Shown piece by piece: positions 26,085-32,974 of a DNA stretch of 33,149 nt. Made by a program: the position numbers and the translations under genes. The notes under the pieces were generated by a model. That model did not search any database, was not told the origin of the DNA, and saw nothing but the letters and a program-made list of their open reading frames with translations. Within the stretch, counting starts at the first letter, position 1. Each line of letters opens with the position of its first letter. The DNA is from Butyrivibrio sp. VCB2006 (GTDB taxonomy: Bacteria; Bacillota; Clostridia; Lachnospirales; Lachnospiraceae): contig NZ_ATVX01000024.1 in NCBI RefSeq assembly GCF_000420945.1, positions 1-33,149 on the forward strand, in the 5' to 3' direction.

Positions 26085-26951
26085 ATGTGGATTGCAGATG
26101 GATGGAAAGATTATGAAGTAATCGACACTTCAAGTGGCGAGAAGCTTGAACGTTGGGGCGACTATATGCTGGTTCGTCCGGATCCCCAGGTAATATGGAA
26201 TACAGAAAAAAAGCATTTCGGCTGGAAGAATTTCAACGGCCATTATCACCGTAGCAACAAAGGCGGAGGAGAATGGGAGTTCAAGAATCTCCCTGAGGAA
26301 TGGACCATTAATTATAGAGACCTCACCTTTAATCTTAAGCCTTTCAGTTTCAAGCACACAGGTCTTTTCCCGGAGCAGGCAACTAACTGGGATTGGTTCT
26401 CTTCATTAATAAAAGAAGCAAATCGTCCGATTAAGGTTCTGAACCTCTTCGCTTATACCGGTGGTGCTACTGTTTCAGCCGCCAAGGCCGGAGCCAGTGT
26501 TACTCACGTTGATGCTTCCAAGGGAATGGTTGGCTGGGCCAAAGAAAATGCTGCTTCATCAGGTCTTGCCGATGCTCCAATAAGATATCTCGTAGATGAC
26601 TGTGTGAAGTTCGTAGAAAGAGAAATCAGACGAGGCAACAAGTATGACGCAATAATAATGGATCCTCCTTCTTACGGAAGAGGACCCAAAGGTGAAATCT
26701 GGAAAATCGAGGAATCTGTTTTCCCATTTATTAAGCTTTCAGCTCAGCTGCTTTCAGATGAACCGCTTTTCTTCCTGATCAACTCATACACTACAGGCTT
26801 ACAGCCCGCTGTATTGTCTTACATGCTCCATACAGTACTTGATCCGATTCACAAGGGCAGCATTGAAGCTCAGGAAATCGGTCTTCCCGTTAAGAGTAAC
26901 GGTCTTGTACTTCCATGCGGAGCAAGCGGAAGATGGACTGCTCATAACTGA
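26085..26951 (+). CDS. RlmI/RlmK-like class I SAM-dependent methyltransferase
   Basis: This 288-residue protein has SAM motif I LNLFAYTGGAT (119-129), the acidic residue HVDAS (D143) and catalytic motif IV DPPSYGRG (193-200). These match the COG1092 group that methylates 23S rRNA bases. It lacks the N-terminal PUA domain of RlmI and is shorter, so the target is uncertain. The ATG giving MWIADGWKDY has GGAAGG upstream; an earlier frame start is rejected. It is divergent from rpsJ and ends at a bidirectional terminator. Confidence 0.85.
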   Translation: MWIADGWKDYEVIDTSSGEKLERWGDYMLVRPDPQVIWNTEKKHFGWKNFNGHYHRSNKGGGEWEFKNLPEEWTINYRDLTFNLKPFSFKHTGLFPEQATNWDWFSSLIKEANRPIKVLNLFAYTGGATVSAAKAGASVTHVDASKGMVGWAKENAASSGLADAPIRYLVDDCVKFVEREIRRGNKYDAIIMDPPSYGRGPKGEIWKIEESVFPFIKLSAQLLSDEPLFFLINSYTTGLQPAVLSYMLHTVLDPIHKGSIEAQEIGLPVKSNGLVLPCGASGRWTAHN

Positions 26952-26996
26952 TCATCTGAATAGGCCGCTAATAAATCAACCATATGTCAAAAGAAA

Positions 26997-27042
26997 AACT
27001 GAGTACCTTCTATATAATCATAGAAAGTACTCAGTTATTTTT
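26997..27042. terminator. Bidirectional terminator between methyltransferase and alarmone synthetase
   Basis: AACTGAGTAC-C-TTCTAT pairs with ATAGAA-A-GTACTCAGTT. The plus tail is ATTTTTT and the minus tail TTTTTCTTTTG. It serves the convergent genes on both sides and abuts the stop of the alarmone synthetase gene. Confidence 0.9.
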
Positions 27043-27806
27043 TACTGTGCATCCTCACTTGCATCAATCTTTTCTCTGATCTGCTGCATTCTCAGATCAA
27101 GCTGATTGATAAGATCGGCACTGAACTTAAGGTCATCAGAAATTACTTCCTGATTCTCAATATTCTTTTTATATTTCATCTTGTGTTCAAGACTTGCCCA
27201 GAAATCCATAGCTATGGTTCTAAACTGAACCTCAACCTTCATATACTCTTTTTCCTGAGTCAGGAAAATTGGAATCTCAATGATGAGGTGAAGGCTTCTG
27301 TAGCCGCTATCCTTAGGAGTCTCAATATAATCCTTGCGCTGAAGAACCCTGATATCATCCTGCTGTGCCAGACAATCTGCCAGCATATAAATATCATCAA
27401 CAAATGAACATATAACTCTGATTCCAGCAATATCAGATAAATGATTTCTCACATTATCCAGCGTAAATTCAATGTTTCTGCTGCGTAATTTCTTGTATAT
27501 ACTAACCGGAGTCTTGATCCTCATTTTAATGGATTCAAAAGGATTTCTGTTATTCCTGAGAGAAAGCTCTTTATTCAAAACATCAAGCTTGGTTCTAACC
27601 TCAGATAAAGCACAATCGTACTTCATCATCAAAATCTGAAAATCCTTAACCTGATCTCTCATGCCAAGAATTTTCTCAATGTCATTAGCTGAAATATCCT
27701 TAGAATCTACGATACCATCTAATTCTTCAAGCTCTTCTATATCATCAATATCTTCTGTAAGTTTGGCAAAGTCTAACTTGGAATAGTCAAGATGCTTAAC
27801 TGCCAT
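27042..27806 (-). CDS. Small alarmone synthetase, RelA/SpoT domain (RelQ/YjbM-like)
   Basis: This 254-residue protein has only the (p)ppGpp synthetase domain. SDIAGIRVICSFVDD (D125), ETPKDSGYRSLH (162-173) and VEVQFRTIAMDFWASLEHK (H208) are the conserved blocks. No HD hydrolase or TGS/ACT regions are present. An acidic N-terminal extension of about 50 residues (DDIEELEELD) is longer than usual. The ATG has AAAGGG ten bases upstream; a GTG three codons earlier is possible. A TATACT (27844-27849) may be its -10. It would make pppGpp/ppGpp from GTP/GDP and ATP. Confidence 0.9.
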   Translation of the reverse strand: MAVKHLDYSKLDFAKLTEDIDDIEELEELDGIVDSKDISANDIEKILGMRDQVKDFQILMMKYDCALSEVRTKLDVLNKELSLRNNRNPFESIKMRIKTPVSIYKKLRSRNIEFTLDNVRNHLSDIAGIRVICSFVDDIYMLADCLAQQDDIRVLQRKDYIETPKDSGYRSLHLIIEIPIFLTQEKEYMKVEVQFRTIAMDFWASLEHKMKYKKNIENQEVISDDLKFSADLINQLDLRMQQIREKIDASEDAQ

Positions 27807-27905
27807 AGGCTTCACACCCTTTCGTACACATAATTCTTATCATAGTATAACAATATTCTTTTAACGTTGTGTGAAGTAAATATAAATTTTTCCTAAGAGC
27901 CCAAA

Positions 27906-27935
27906 ATTCCGCGTAGCTAAGTCGCCACGCGGAAT
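27906..27935 (-). terminator. Terminator downstream of the SARP-like gene (distal)
   Basis: ATTCCGCGT pairs perfectly with ACGCGGAAT, with GC/GC inside. On the minus strand TTTTGGG follows. It stands between the SARP-like gene and the alarmone synthetase gene. Confidence 0.7.
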
Positions 27936-27950
27936 CCTCATAGTGAAAAC

Positions 27951-27969
27951 CACAATACCCCCTATTGTG
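27951..27969 (-). terminator. Terminator downstream of the SARP-like gene (proximal)
   Basis: CACAATA-CCCCC-TATTGTG forms a 7-bp hairpin; on the minus strand the tail is GTTTTC. It lies nine bases after the SARP-like stop and may act in tandem with the stronger hairpin after it. Confidence 0.5.
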
Positions 27970-27977
27970 TTATTACC

Positions 27978-29213
27978 TTATCTAGCCTCGGCAAGTTTCT
28001 CAGGAAGATCAGCAAGTGATACTACGCTGTACTCAATCTCTGCTCTCGGACCGGCCAGCATCTTGTACTTGCTCAGAATCCTTCTGTAAACTATCTTACA
28101 GCTCTCTTTGCTTGTTCCAACCAGCAGTAAAAGAAACTGAGATGAAGAATACTTACAATATGTATCACCCTGTCTAAGAGTATAGGAAATGGCATCCTGA
28201 ATGAGCTTTCCTCTAATTTCCAGCTTGTTCTGATTAGCAATCTTTTTTCCCTCATAATCTACAAGGGTAAGGAGCATCATGTAAACTGACTGTCCGCTTC
28301 TTTCCATATTGCGGCTAAGAATGTGATAAGCATCGATGAAGCTTGGATATGAACAGTCATAAGCTCCGCCATCATTCTTGGCGATACTCTCACGTCTCTC
28401 TAAGATATCGTCTCTGATCTGGAGAATCTTGTTTGGCATATTGGTAATCTGTCTGCTCATTTTGTCATAGCATTCAAGCAGATCATTACTTGGTGTAATG
28501 CCAAGTTCATCAGTATAGTATCTTACAGTCTCATCATAAATTCTGTAAGCTTCTTTATAATTATCCATTCCGATAAGTGCATTTATTTCGCCAATCTGCC
28601 ACTCATCATCAGGATAAAGCTCCGCTGCCTTCTTGTATACCTTATAGGTAGCGTCAAAATCTTTTCTCTTCTCATAGTACTCACCAAGTGATACAACACA
28701 TTCAGAATACATTTTCTGTAGCTGTACACTCTTGATGATTACCCATTCCTGTGTTGACAATTCCGGAAGAAGCTCTGACCTATAGAGATCAAAAGCCATT
28801 CTATAAAGCTTCATTTCCTCTGCCGGATCCTGCGCTTCTCTTGCCTGTAATACGCATTCGATAAAGCTTCCGGCATCAGATTCAACCTCTACTTCATCAT
28901 CGATATAGAAGTAACCATCTCTGTTAACAATATACTCACACTCGGGAAGCCCAGATTTTCTGAGCTGCTTGTGCATCTGGTAAATCAGATTATTGAAGCT
29001 ATTGTTTACATTTGACTGTTCTTCTCTGTCATAAAGTGTATTAACAAGGCTGTCTCTGGAAACACCCTGTGATCCACTAAGCCAGACGATCTCTAAAAGC
29101 TGAATATATTTGGAAGTCTTGTTTTTACCTATAGAGATATTCTTCCCCTCATAGTTAATCGCAAGACCACCGAACAATTGAATTTGAAGTTTAACTTTAT
29201 TCCCCTGAGCCAT
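27978..29213 (-). CDS. SARP-like transcriptional regulator: wHTH + BTAD + degenerate GGDEF-like domain
   Basis: The 411-residue protein has three parts. Residues 7-105 resemble the OmpR-type winged helix of SARP/AfsR regulators (QIQLFGGLAINYEGKNISI, SNVNNSFNNLIYQMHKQLR, IVNRDGYFYI). Residues 110-255 resemble the BTAD helical repeats (FDLYRSELLPEL, DELGITPSNDLLECYDKM). Residues 288-402 resemble a GGDEF fold in which GGDEF is replaced by SSSQF (356-360), so it should not make cyclic-di-GMP. It may bind a nucleotide or only dimerise. It is 30 bases after the Cys-rich gene; the ATG has GAGGT upstream. Confidence 0.8.
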   Translation of the reverse strand: MAQGNKVKLQIQLFGGLAINYEGKNISIGKNKTSKYIQLLEIVWLSGSQGVSRDSLVNTLYDREEQSNVNNSFNNLIYQMHKQLRKSGLPECEYIVNRDGYFYIDDEVEVESDAGSFIECVLQAREAQDPAEEMKLYRMAFDLYRSELLPELSTQEWVIIKSVQLQKMYSECVVSLGEYYEKRKDFDATYKVYKKAAELYPDDEWQIGEINALIGMDNYKEAYRIYDETVRYYTDELGITPSNDLLECYDKMSRQITNMPNKILQIRDDILERRESIAKNDGGAYDCSYPSFIDAYHILSRNMERSGQSVYMMLLTLVDYEGKKIANQNKLEIRGKLIQDAISYTLRQGDTYCKYSSSQFLLLLVGTSKESCKIVYRRILSKYKMLAGPRAEIEYSVVSLADLPEKLAEAR

Positions 29214-29243
29214 ATCAATACCTCTTCGGTCAACACTGACTAC

Positions 29244-29465
29244 TTAATTAACTTCCTGCTTTGCCAGTTCCACTCTGTTCCCACTGTAGTTACAAACACC
29301 AATGCTGTCACTACTTAGATTACGGTTATCAGCCCTAAACTCTGACCACTTACAACACCAACACTCCCTCATCGGAACAAGAGCTCCGTCATCAGGCTCC
29401 CAATGTTCACAGCAGTGATTCTCCGGAACTATTAAATTGCCTTCATTGTTGTACTTAAATTCCAT
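29244..29465 (-). CDS. Small Cys-rich hypothetical protein
   Basis: I do not recognise this 73-residue protein. It has C18, C19, H21, C35, C37, C38 and C58 in a hydrophilic chain, which suggests metal binding or a reduced cytoplasmic zinc-knot. AGGAGC lies five bases before the ATG. It is the first gene of the unit with the SARP-like gene, behind a paired direct repeat, so it may be a partner or target of that regulator. No signal peptide is seen. Confidence 0.75.
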   Translation of the reverse strand: MEFKYNNEGNLIVPENHCCEHWEPDDGALVPMRECWCCKWSEFRADNRNLSSDSIGVCNYSGNRVELAKQEVN

Positions 29466-29507
29466 ACTAAGCTCCTCTTAAAAAAGAAGACATATATATT
29501 TCTTACA

Positions 29508-29513
29508 ATTATA
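29508..29513 (-). promoter_or_regulatory. Candidate -10 of the Cys-rich/SARP unit
   Basis: A TATAAT on the minus strand has no recognisable -35. An inverted repeat ATGAAA-AAATA-TTTCAT (29521-29537) covers the -35 region. A weak -35 with repeats upstream suits an activator-dependent promoter; this is inference. Confidence 0.5.
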
Positions 29514-29547
29514 ATCTAGCATGAAAAAATATTTCATATATAGCAAA

Positions 29548-29580
29548 TGTCGCAGATTGCATTTTTTTTGTCGCAGATTG
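29548..29580. repeat. Paired direct repeat upstream of the Cys-rich/SARP unit
   Basis: TGTCGCAGATTG occurs twice, at 29548-29559 and 29569-29580, a 21-base period (two helical turns). Each is followed by a T-rich tract. SARP-family regulators bind short direct repeats on one face of the helix, so this could be the operator of the nearby SARP-like protein. That link is inference. Confidence 0.65.
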
Positions 29581-29635
29581 TATTTTTTATGATTGATCAG
29601 TAGAAAAAACCGCTATCACTGCCATACATTAAATT

Positions 29636-29662
29636 AAAGGAGGAGCACTTTGCCCCTCCTTT
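29636..29662 (-). terminator. Hairpin, probable weak terminator after MBL remnant
   Basis: AAAGGAGG pairs with CCTCCTTT with a GC/GC pair inside. On the minus strand the tail is AATTTAATG, poor in U. It lies 60 bases after the MBL remnant stop. Confidence 0.5.
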
Positions 29663-29721
29663 AAAACTTTATTTCAAAAGTCACAACACCTGCAATTCCT
29701 GCCTTTTTAAAAAACGCAGGA

Positions 29722-29883
29722 TCATTTTTCTATCTTCAATTCTTCACCTGGTCGCAGAATTATTCTGCCAGGCACATCATACCCTGCCCCTGCAAAGGGA
29801 TCCACATATATCGTCTTGCCCTCAACTGTCGTGATCCTTACGCTTGCATGCCCCTGATAAAACAGCTTCGCTACTTCTCCCAT
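29722..29883 (-). pseudogene. Internally deleted MBL-fold metallohydrolase remnant
   Basis: The 53-residue frame reads MGEVAKLFYQGHASVRITTV then EGKTIYVDPFAGAGYDVP, the first two strands of UlaG/YtkL-like MBL-fold proteins (family: YLGHASFLI...ILIDPF). Directly after it come GRIILRPGEELKIEK, which looks like the family's C-terminal strand. The HxHxDH metal site and everything between are missing. A good GGAGG site precedes the ATG, so it may still be translated. Loss by one in-frame deletion is inferred. Confidence 0.6.
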
Positions 29884-29897
29884 ATTCTGCCTCCTTC

Positions 29898-29984
29898 TCA
29901 ATATTCATTCCTGATATCCACAGGCAGTTCTCTCGGTGTCTCCTCTATTATGCTAATTTCTTTTAATGGAATAATCGTAGACAT
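29898..29984 (-). CDS. Possible 28-residue small protein
   Basis: MSTIIPLKEISIIEETPREL-PVDIRNEY has AAGGGGAG before the ATG and ends 14 bases before the MBL remnant. The MSTIIPLKEI start resembles Phd/YefM-type antitoxin N-termini, but it is far too short to be complete, so it may be a fragment. Function is unknown. Confidence 0.35.
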   Translation of the reverse strand: MSTIIPLKEISIIEETPRELPVDIRNEY

Positions 29985-30035
29985 ACTTCTCCCCTTTTCT
30001 TTTCTCCATACAAGTCTATGATATATCAGCGCAAT

Positions 30036-30066
30036 CAAAAAGAGAAGCATCTTAGCTTCTCTTTTA
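30036..30066 (-). terminator. Intrinsic terminator after the diguanylate cyclase gene
   Basis: On the minus strand AAAAGAGAAGC-TAAGAT-GCTTCTCTTTTT forms a strong hairpin with a U-run. It ends the binding-protein/diguanylate-cyclase unit. Confidence 0.85.
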
Positions 30067-30111
30067 CAGTCAGTGACTGGGATTAAACGCTCTTTGCATC
30101 ATAAATGCTTA

Positions 30112-31629
30112 TTACTGCGGTTTAGTTTCATCAAATTCTCTTGTTCTTGCTCCCATGTTCTTTAATTCTTTTTTGCGCTCATACATAATATGATCTGCTC
30201 GCTCAAATATGTCATGTAACTGTTCATCACCAGGCTGAAGTGTTGAACAGCCGATAGAAACAACAACTCCATTGTTTTTGATATTTTCTTCTATCTGTCT
30301 ATTAAAAGCAGCAATTGTTTCGTGTCTTATATCATATCCTTTTCCAAGCAAAATAACTACGAACTCATCACCACCAGTTCTATAAACTGAACCATGAGAG
30401 AAAATGTCACATATAAGAGAACTTGCATCCTTGATAAGTTGATCACCAGCTGCATGTCCTTTCGTGTCATTGACATACTTAAGACCATTTATATCACATG
30501 CAACAAGCGCCAGCTTATCAATAGCTCCACCACGAATCTTGAAGTTTAGTTGGGATTCCGTCTCCATGTAGGCATGCTTGTTTCTTACTCCAGTCATTGA
30601 ATCAGTATTAGCCATGCTCTTGAAGGCTTCACTGTTTTCTTTTTCTTCATCGAGTTTTTCTTTTGCTACACGCCTTATCATGTAGAATAATATAGCTGAG
30701 AAAATGGTAGCTACTACAAGCAGGAATAATATCTGAACGCGGTTAGTAAGAAGACTCTTTTCACTGATCTCCTGAATCTGATTCTGAATAACACTCTCGC
30801 GTATCATTACAACCAGCTCCCAACCGGTGTCAGGCACAGGCTCGTAGCATATAGTATCCACTACATCATTTATAGTAAAAGTCAGTGTTCCTCTTTTATT
30901 ATTTGCGAAATCATCACGAAATGAATTCCACTTTTCCTCAGAAACATTCTCTTTTGTAGCATCAAAAATATTCTCTGTCCCGATAAGCGGGCCAAGCTCT
31001 GTCTCAGAAATATTTCCACCATTTGTAGAATACAGCGCAAAATGCGTACTTTCCTGATCGTCAAAAGCAAGCAGCTCAACTATATCGTTAATATCTATCT
31101 GAACAAAACAAGCTTTAAACTGTTTGTCCATTATCTTTATATCTACCGGGATTGCCAGACAAAGATCAATGGATGAACCATAAACAAAGACAGTACTTAT
31201 CATTTTGCTATCCAAAGTCTTCTTCGCAAGGAACGGATGTCTGCTACCGCCTGTATATGTAGTATACTGCGTATAAACAATATCATCCTCATCAACAAGC
31301 GCAAAACGATTAAGAGACAACAGCCTCTTCATTCTTCCAATTGCCTCTCGAAGATCATCCTGGGATTCTATCTTTTCGCCATCTATGACGCTTACAGCCT
31401 TTTCCATATAGTCAAAATTATTATTAATCAGGTTTGTAATTGTCTTGGCACGTCTGTCTGCCATAGATTCAAGATAAAACGCACTTACAGCAGACACAGC
31501 CTGATTTGTAGACGAAATAGCCTGTTTAGAAGCCCAATACGTATTGGCGATTACCATTACCATGATAAGAGCACTTCCTATCGCCGCAGTTATAGTCACT
31601 GCCTTTTCAGTAATCCTCTTTCTTTTCAT
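30112..31629 (-). CDS. Membrane diguanylate cyclase with extracytoplasmic sensor
   Basis: The 505-residue protein has a first membrane segment (about 10-30), a Cache-like extracytoplasmic region (31-296), a second segment (297-318) and a cytoplasmic GGDEF domain. The active-site motif RTGGDEF is intact (GGDEF 419-423), with DINGLKYVND upstream, so it should make cyclic-di-GMP from GTP. The position of the inhibitory RxxD site reads FSHG, so product inhibition there is not expected. Its ATG overlaps the end of the binding-protein gene (ATGA), which suggests that the lipoprotein delivers a ligand to the sensor region. No phosphodiesterase domain is attached. Confidence 0.92.
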   Translation of the reverse strand: MKRKRITEKAVTITAAIGSALIMVMVIANTYWASKQAISSTNQAVSAVSAFYLESMADRRAKTITNLINNNFDYMEKAVSVIDGEKIESQDDLREAIGRMKRLLSLNRFALVDEDDIVYTQYTTYTGGSRHPFLAKKTLDSKMISTVFVYGSSIDLCLAIPVDIKIMDKQFKACFVQIDINDIVELLAFDDQESTHFALYSTNGGNISETELGPLIGTENIFDATKENVSEEKWNSFRDDFANNKRGTLTFTINDVVDTICYEPVPDTGWELVVMIRESVIQNQIQEISEKSLLTNRVQILFLLVVATIFSAILFYMIRRVAKEKLDEEKENSEAFKSMANTDSMTGVRNKHAYMETESQLNFKIRGGAIDKLALVACDINGLKYVNDTKGHAAGDQLIKDASSLICDIFSHGSVYRTGGDEFVVILLGKGYDIRHETIAAFNRQIEENIKNNGVVVSIGCSTLQPGDEQLHDIFERADHIMYERKKELKNMGARTREFDETKPQ

Positions 31630-32693
31630 TGTGAAACGTCTCCATACAAGACCTCAAGCATAGGCACAGCATCATCCTGGTAGATGATGGTTGTACTTTC
31701 ATCAGTCTTGTCCGGGAAAAGATCTCCTGGTAAATTTCCATCTGCGATTTTTACAGCAACCTGCAATGTATCAAAACCAATAGAATAGCAGTCTTGTACT
31801 CCAAGACAATAGATAACACCATCTTTGAGATAATTAAGAGCCTCCTGATCATGATCCATTCCTACGATCACTGCCTTACTTCCAAGCTCTGTAACTGCTC
31901 TGGCTGCCCCAACAGGATTACTCATATTACAGCATACAAAGCCTGCAATATCAGGATTATCCTTAAGCATCTTTACAGCCAGTTCATAGGCCTTATCGAT
32001 GAAGTCCATATCATACTCAACTGCTACTATTTCCATATCTTTATATTTGGCAATAGTATCCTTGGCTCCCTTTGCTCTGTCTTCATGACATGGAGCTCCG
32101 TAGCTTCCAACAAGTATTCCTATCTTACCTTTGTAGCCAAGCTTTTTGCATAACGCTTCTGTTAAGTCTGCTCCATCCTGGTAGTTATGTGTATTTCCTA
32201 CGTATGCAATCCTCTTACAATCAGGAGCTGCATCAGAGCTGGAAAAAGTCATGACCTTATTGCCTGAAGCCACCATTTTATCCAGTACAGGAGATATCTT
32301 CTCCTCATCTGCCACGTCTACTCCAATTACATCGTAATTACCTTCCTGAGCCTGTAATAATCTCTTAGTCTGATCCTCGTAGGAAGCTGCATCTGGGGCC
32401 ATATACTCATAAGTAATAACTATGCCCTTTTCAAGATACTTCTTCTGAGCATCCTCCATTCCAAGCGCAACAGCATCCCACCACGGATGAACTATCTTAT
32501 AAGTAAAGTAGAAATTATATTTCTTCTTGGCCGGTTCGTAATCATCAAGACTATGTTCAAAATCTACAACACTATCAGTGGCGTCCACCTTTGCTCCAGT
32601 ATCCGCAGCATATCCGCTACTAGTACATGCAACAACAAGACAAAATGCTACTATCAGAGCTTTGCGAAATATGTTATTCATCTTTTCAGCCAT
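31626..32693 (-). CDS. Sugar-type periplasmic binding lipoprotein (Peripla_BP_4)
   Basis: This 355-residue lipoprotein has VVAC as lipobox (C23), then a type I binding-protein fold: YFTYKIVHPWWDAVALGMED, YDVIGVDVADEEKISPVLDK, IGILVGSYGAPCHEDRAKGA and VIVGMDHDQEALNYLKDG. The family binds sugars, including autoinducer-2. No ABC permease or ATPase gene is adjacent; instead the gene overlaps a diguanylate cyclase by four bases. A sensory role is therefore more likely than transport, as inference. I start at the ATG giving MAEKMNNIF, with AAGGAGGA upstream. Confidence 0.9.
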   Translation of the reverse strand: MAEKMNNIFRKALIVAFCLVVACTSSGYAADTGAKVDATDSVVDFEHSLDDYEPAKKKYNFYFTYKIVHPWWDAVALGMEDAQKKYLEKGIVITYEYMAPDAASYEDQTKRLLQAQEGNYDVIGVDVADEEKISPVLDKMVASGNKVMTFSSSDAAPDCKRIAYVGNTHNYQDGADLTEALCKKLGYKGKIGILVGSYGAPCHEDRAKGAKDTIAKYKDMEIVAVEYDMDFIDKAYELAVKMLKDNPDIAGFVCCNMSNPVGAARAVTELGSKAVIVGMDHDQEALNYLKDGVIYCLGVQDCYSIGFDTLQVAVKIADGNLPGDLFPDKTDESTTIIYQDDAVPMLEVLYGDVSQ

Positions 32694-32801
32694 AGCATTC
32701 CTCCTTGTAGACATAGTTATAAATAAATATAATATTCTACAATAAATGATACTATATTTCGCTAGTTTGTATTCTTAAATATGTATTAAAGTATTTATAA
32801 C

Positions 32802-32836
32802 AAAAAATAAGAGAAACGTAATTACTTACGTTTCTC
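32802..32836 (-). terminator. Intrinsic terminator upstream of the binding-protein gene
   Basis: GAGAAACGTAA-TTAC-TTACGTTTCTC is an 11-bp perfect hairpin; on the minus strand TTATTTTTTG follows. It would stop transcription arriving from the right. The insertion sequence now lies on that side, so the gene it once served is outside the window or was displaced. The 32694-32801 interval is AT-rich and holds no clear promoter. Confidence 0.85.
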
Positions 32837-32853
32837 TCAGACTGTAGACAAAG

Positions 32854-32880
32854 TCCACGGCATTTGCCGTGGATTTTTCT
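32854..32880 (+). terminator. Hairpin terminator inside the IS left end (1)
   Basis: TCCACGGCA-TT-TGCCGTGGA is a perfect palindrome followed by TTTTTCTTT. It should block transcription entering the element from the left. Confidence 0.7.
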
Positions 32881-32884
32881 TTAT

Positions 32885-32930
32885 AAAAGTGCCGAAAACC
32901 CAGTATTTATCTGGGCTTGAGGCACTTTTT
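32885..32930 (+). terminator. Hairpin terminator inside the IS left end (2)
   Basis: AAAAGTGCC (32885-32893) pairs with GGCACTTTT (32921-32929), and CCCAG with CTGGG inside. The tail TTTTTC follows. Together with the preceding hairpin it insulates the transposase from read-through. Confidence 0.7.
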
Positions 32931-32931
32931 C

Positions 32932-32940
32932 TGGTATAAT
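32932..32940 (+). promoter_or_regulatory. Extended -10 promoter of the transposase
   Basis: TGGTATAAT overlaps the foot of the second hairpin, 35 bases before the transposase ATG. No -35 box is at the usual distance, as allowed for extended -10 sites. Confidence 0.55.
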
Positions 32941-32974
32941 AGAAGTATCAAAGTTGGGGATGGGGATTGCCTTT

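Noticed and set aside
29548..29580. Start of a CRISPR array
   Set aside because: Only two copies of a 12-base repeat with a T-rich spacer of nine bases; no further units or cas genes.
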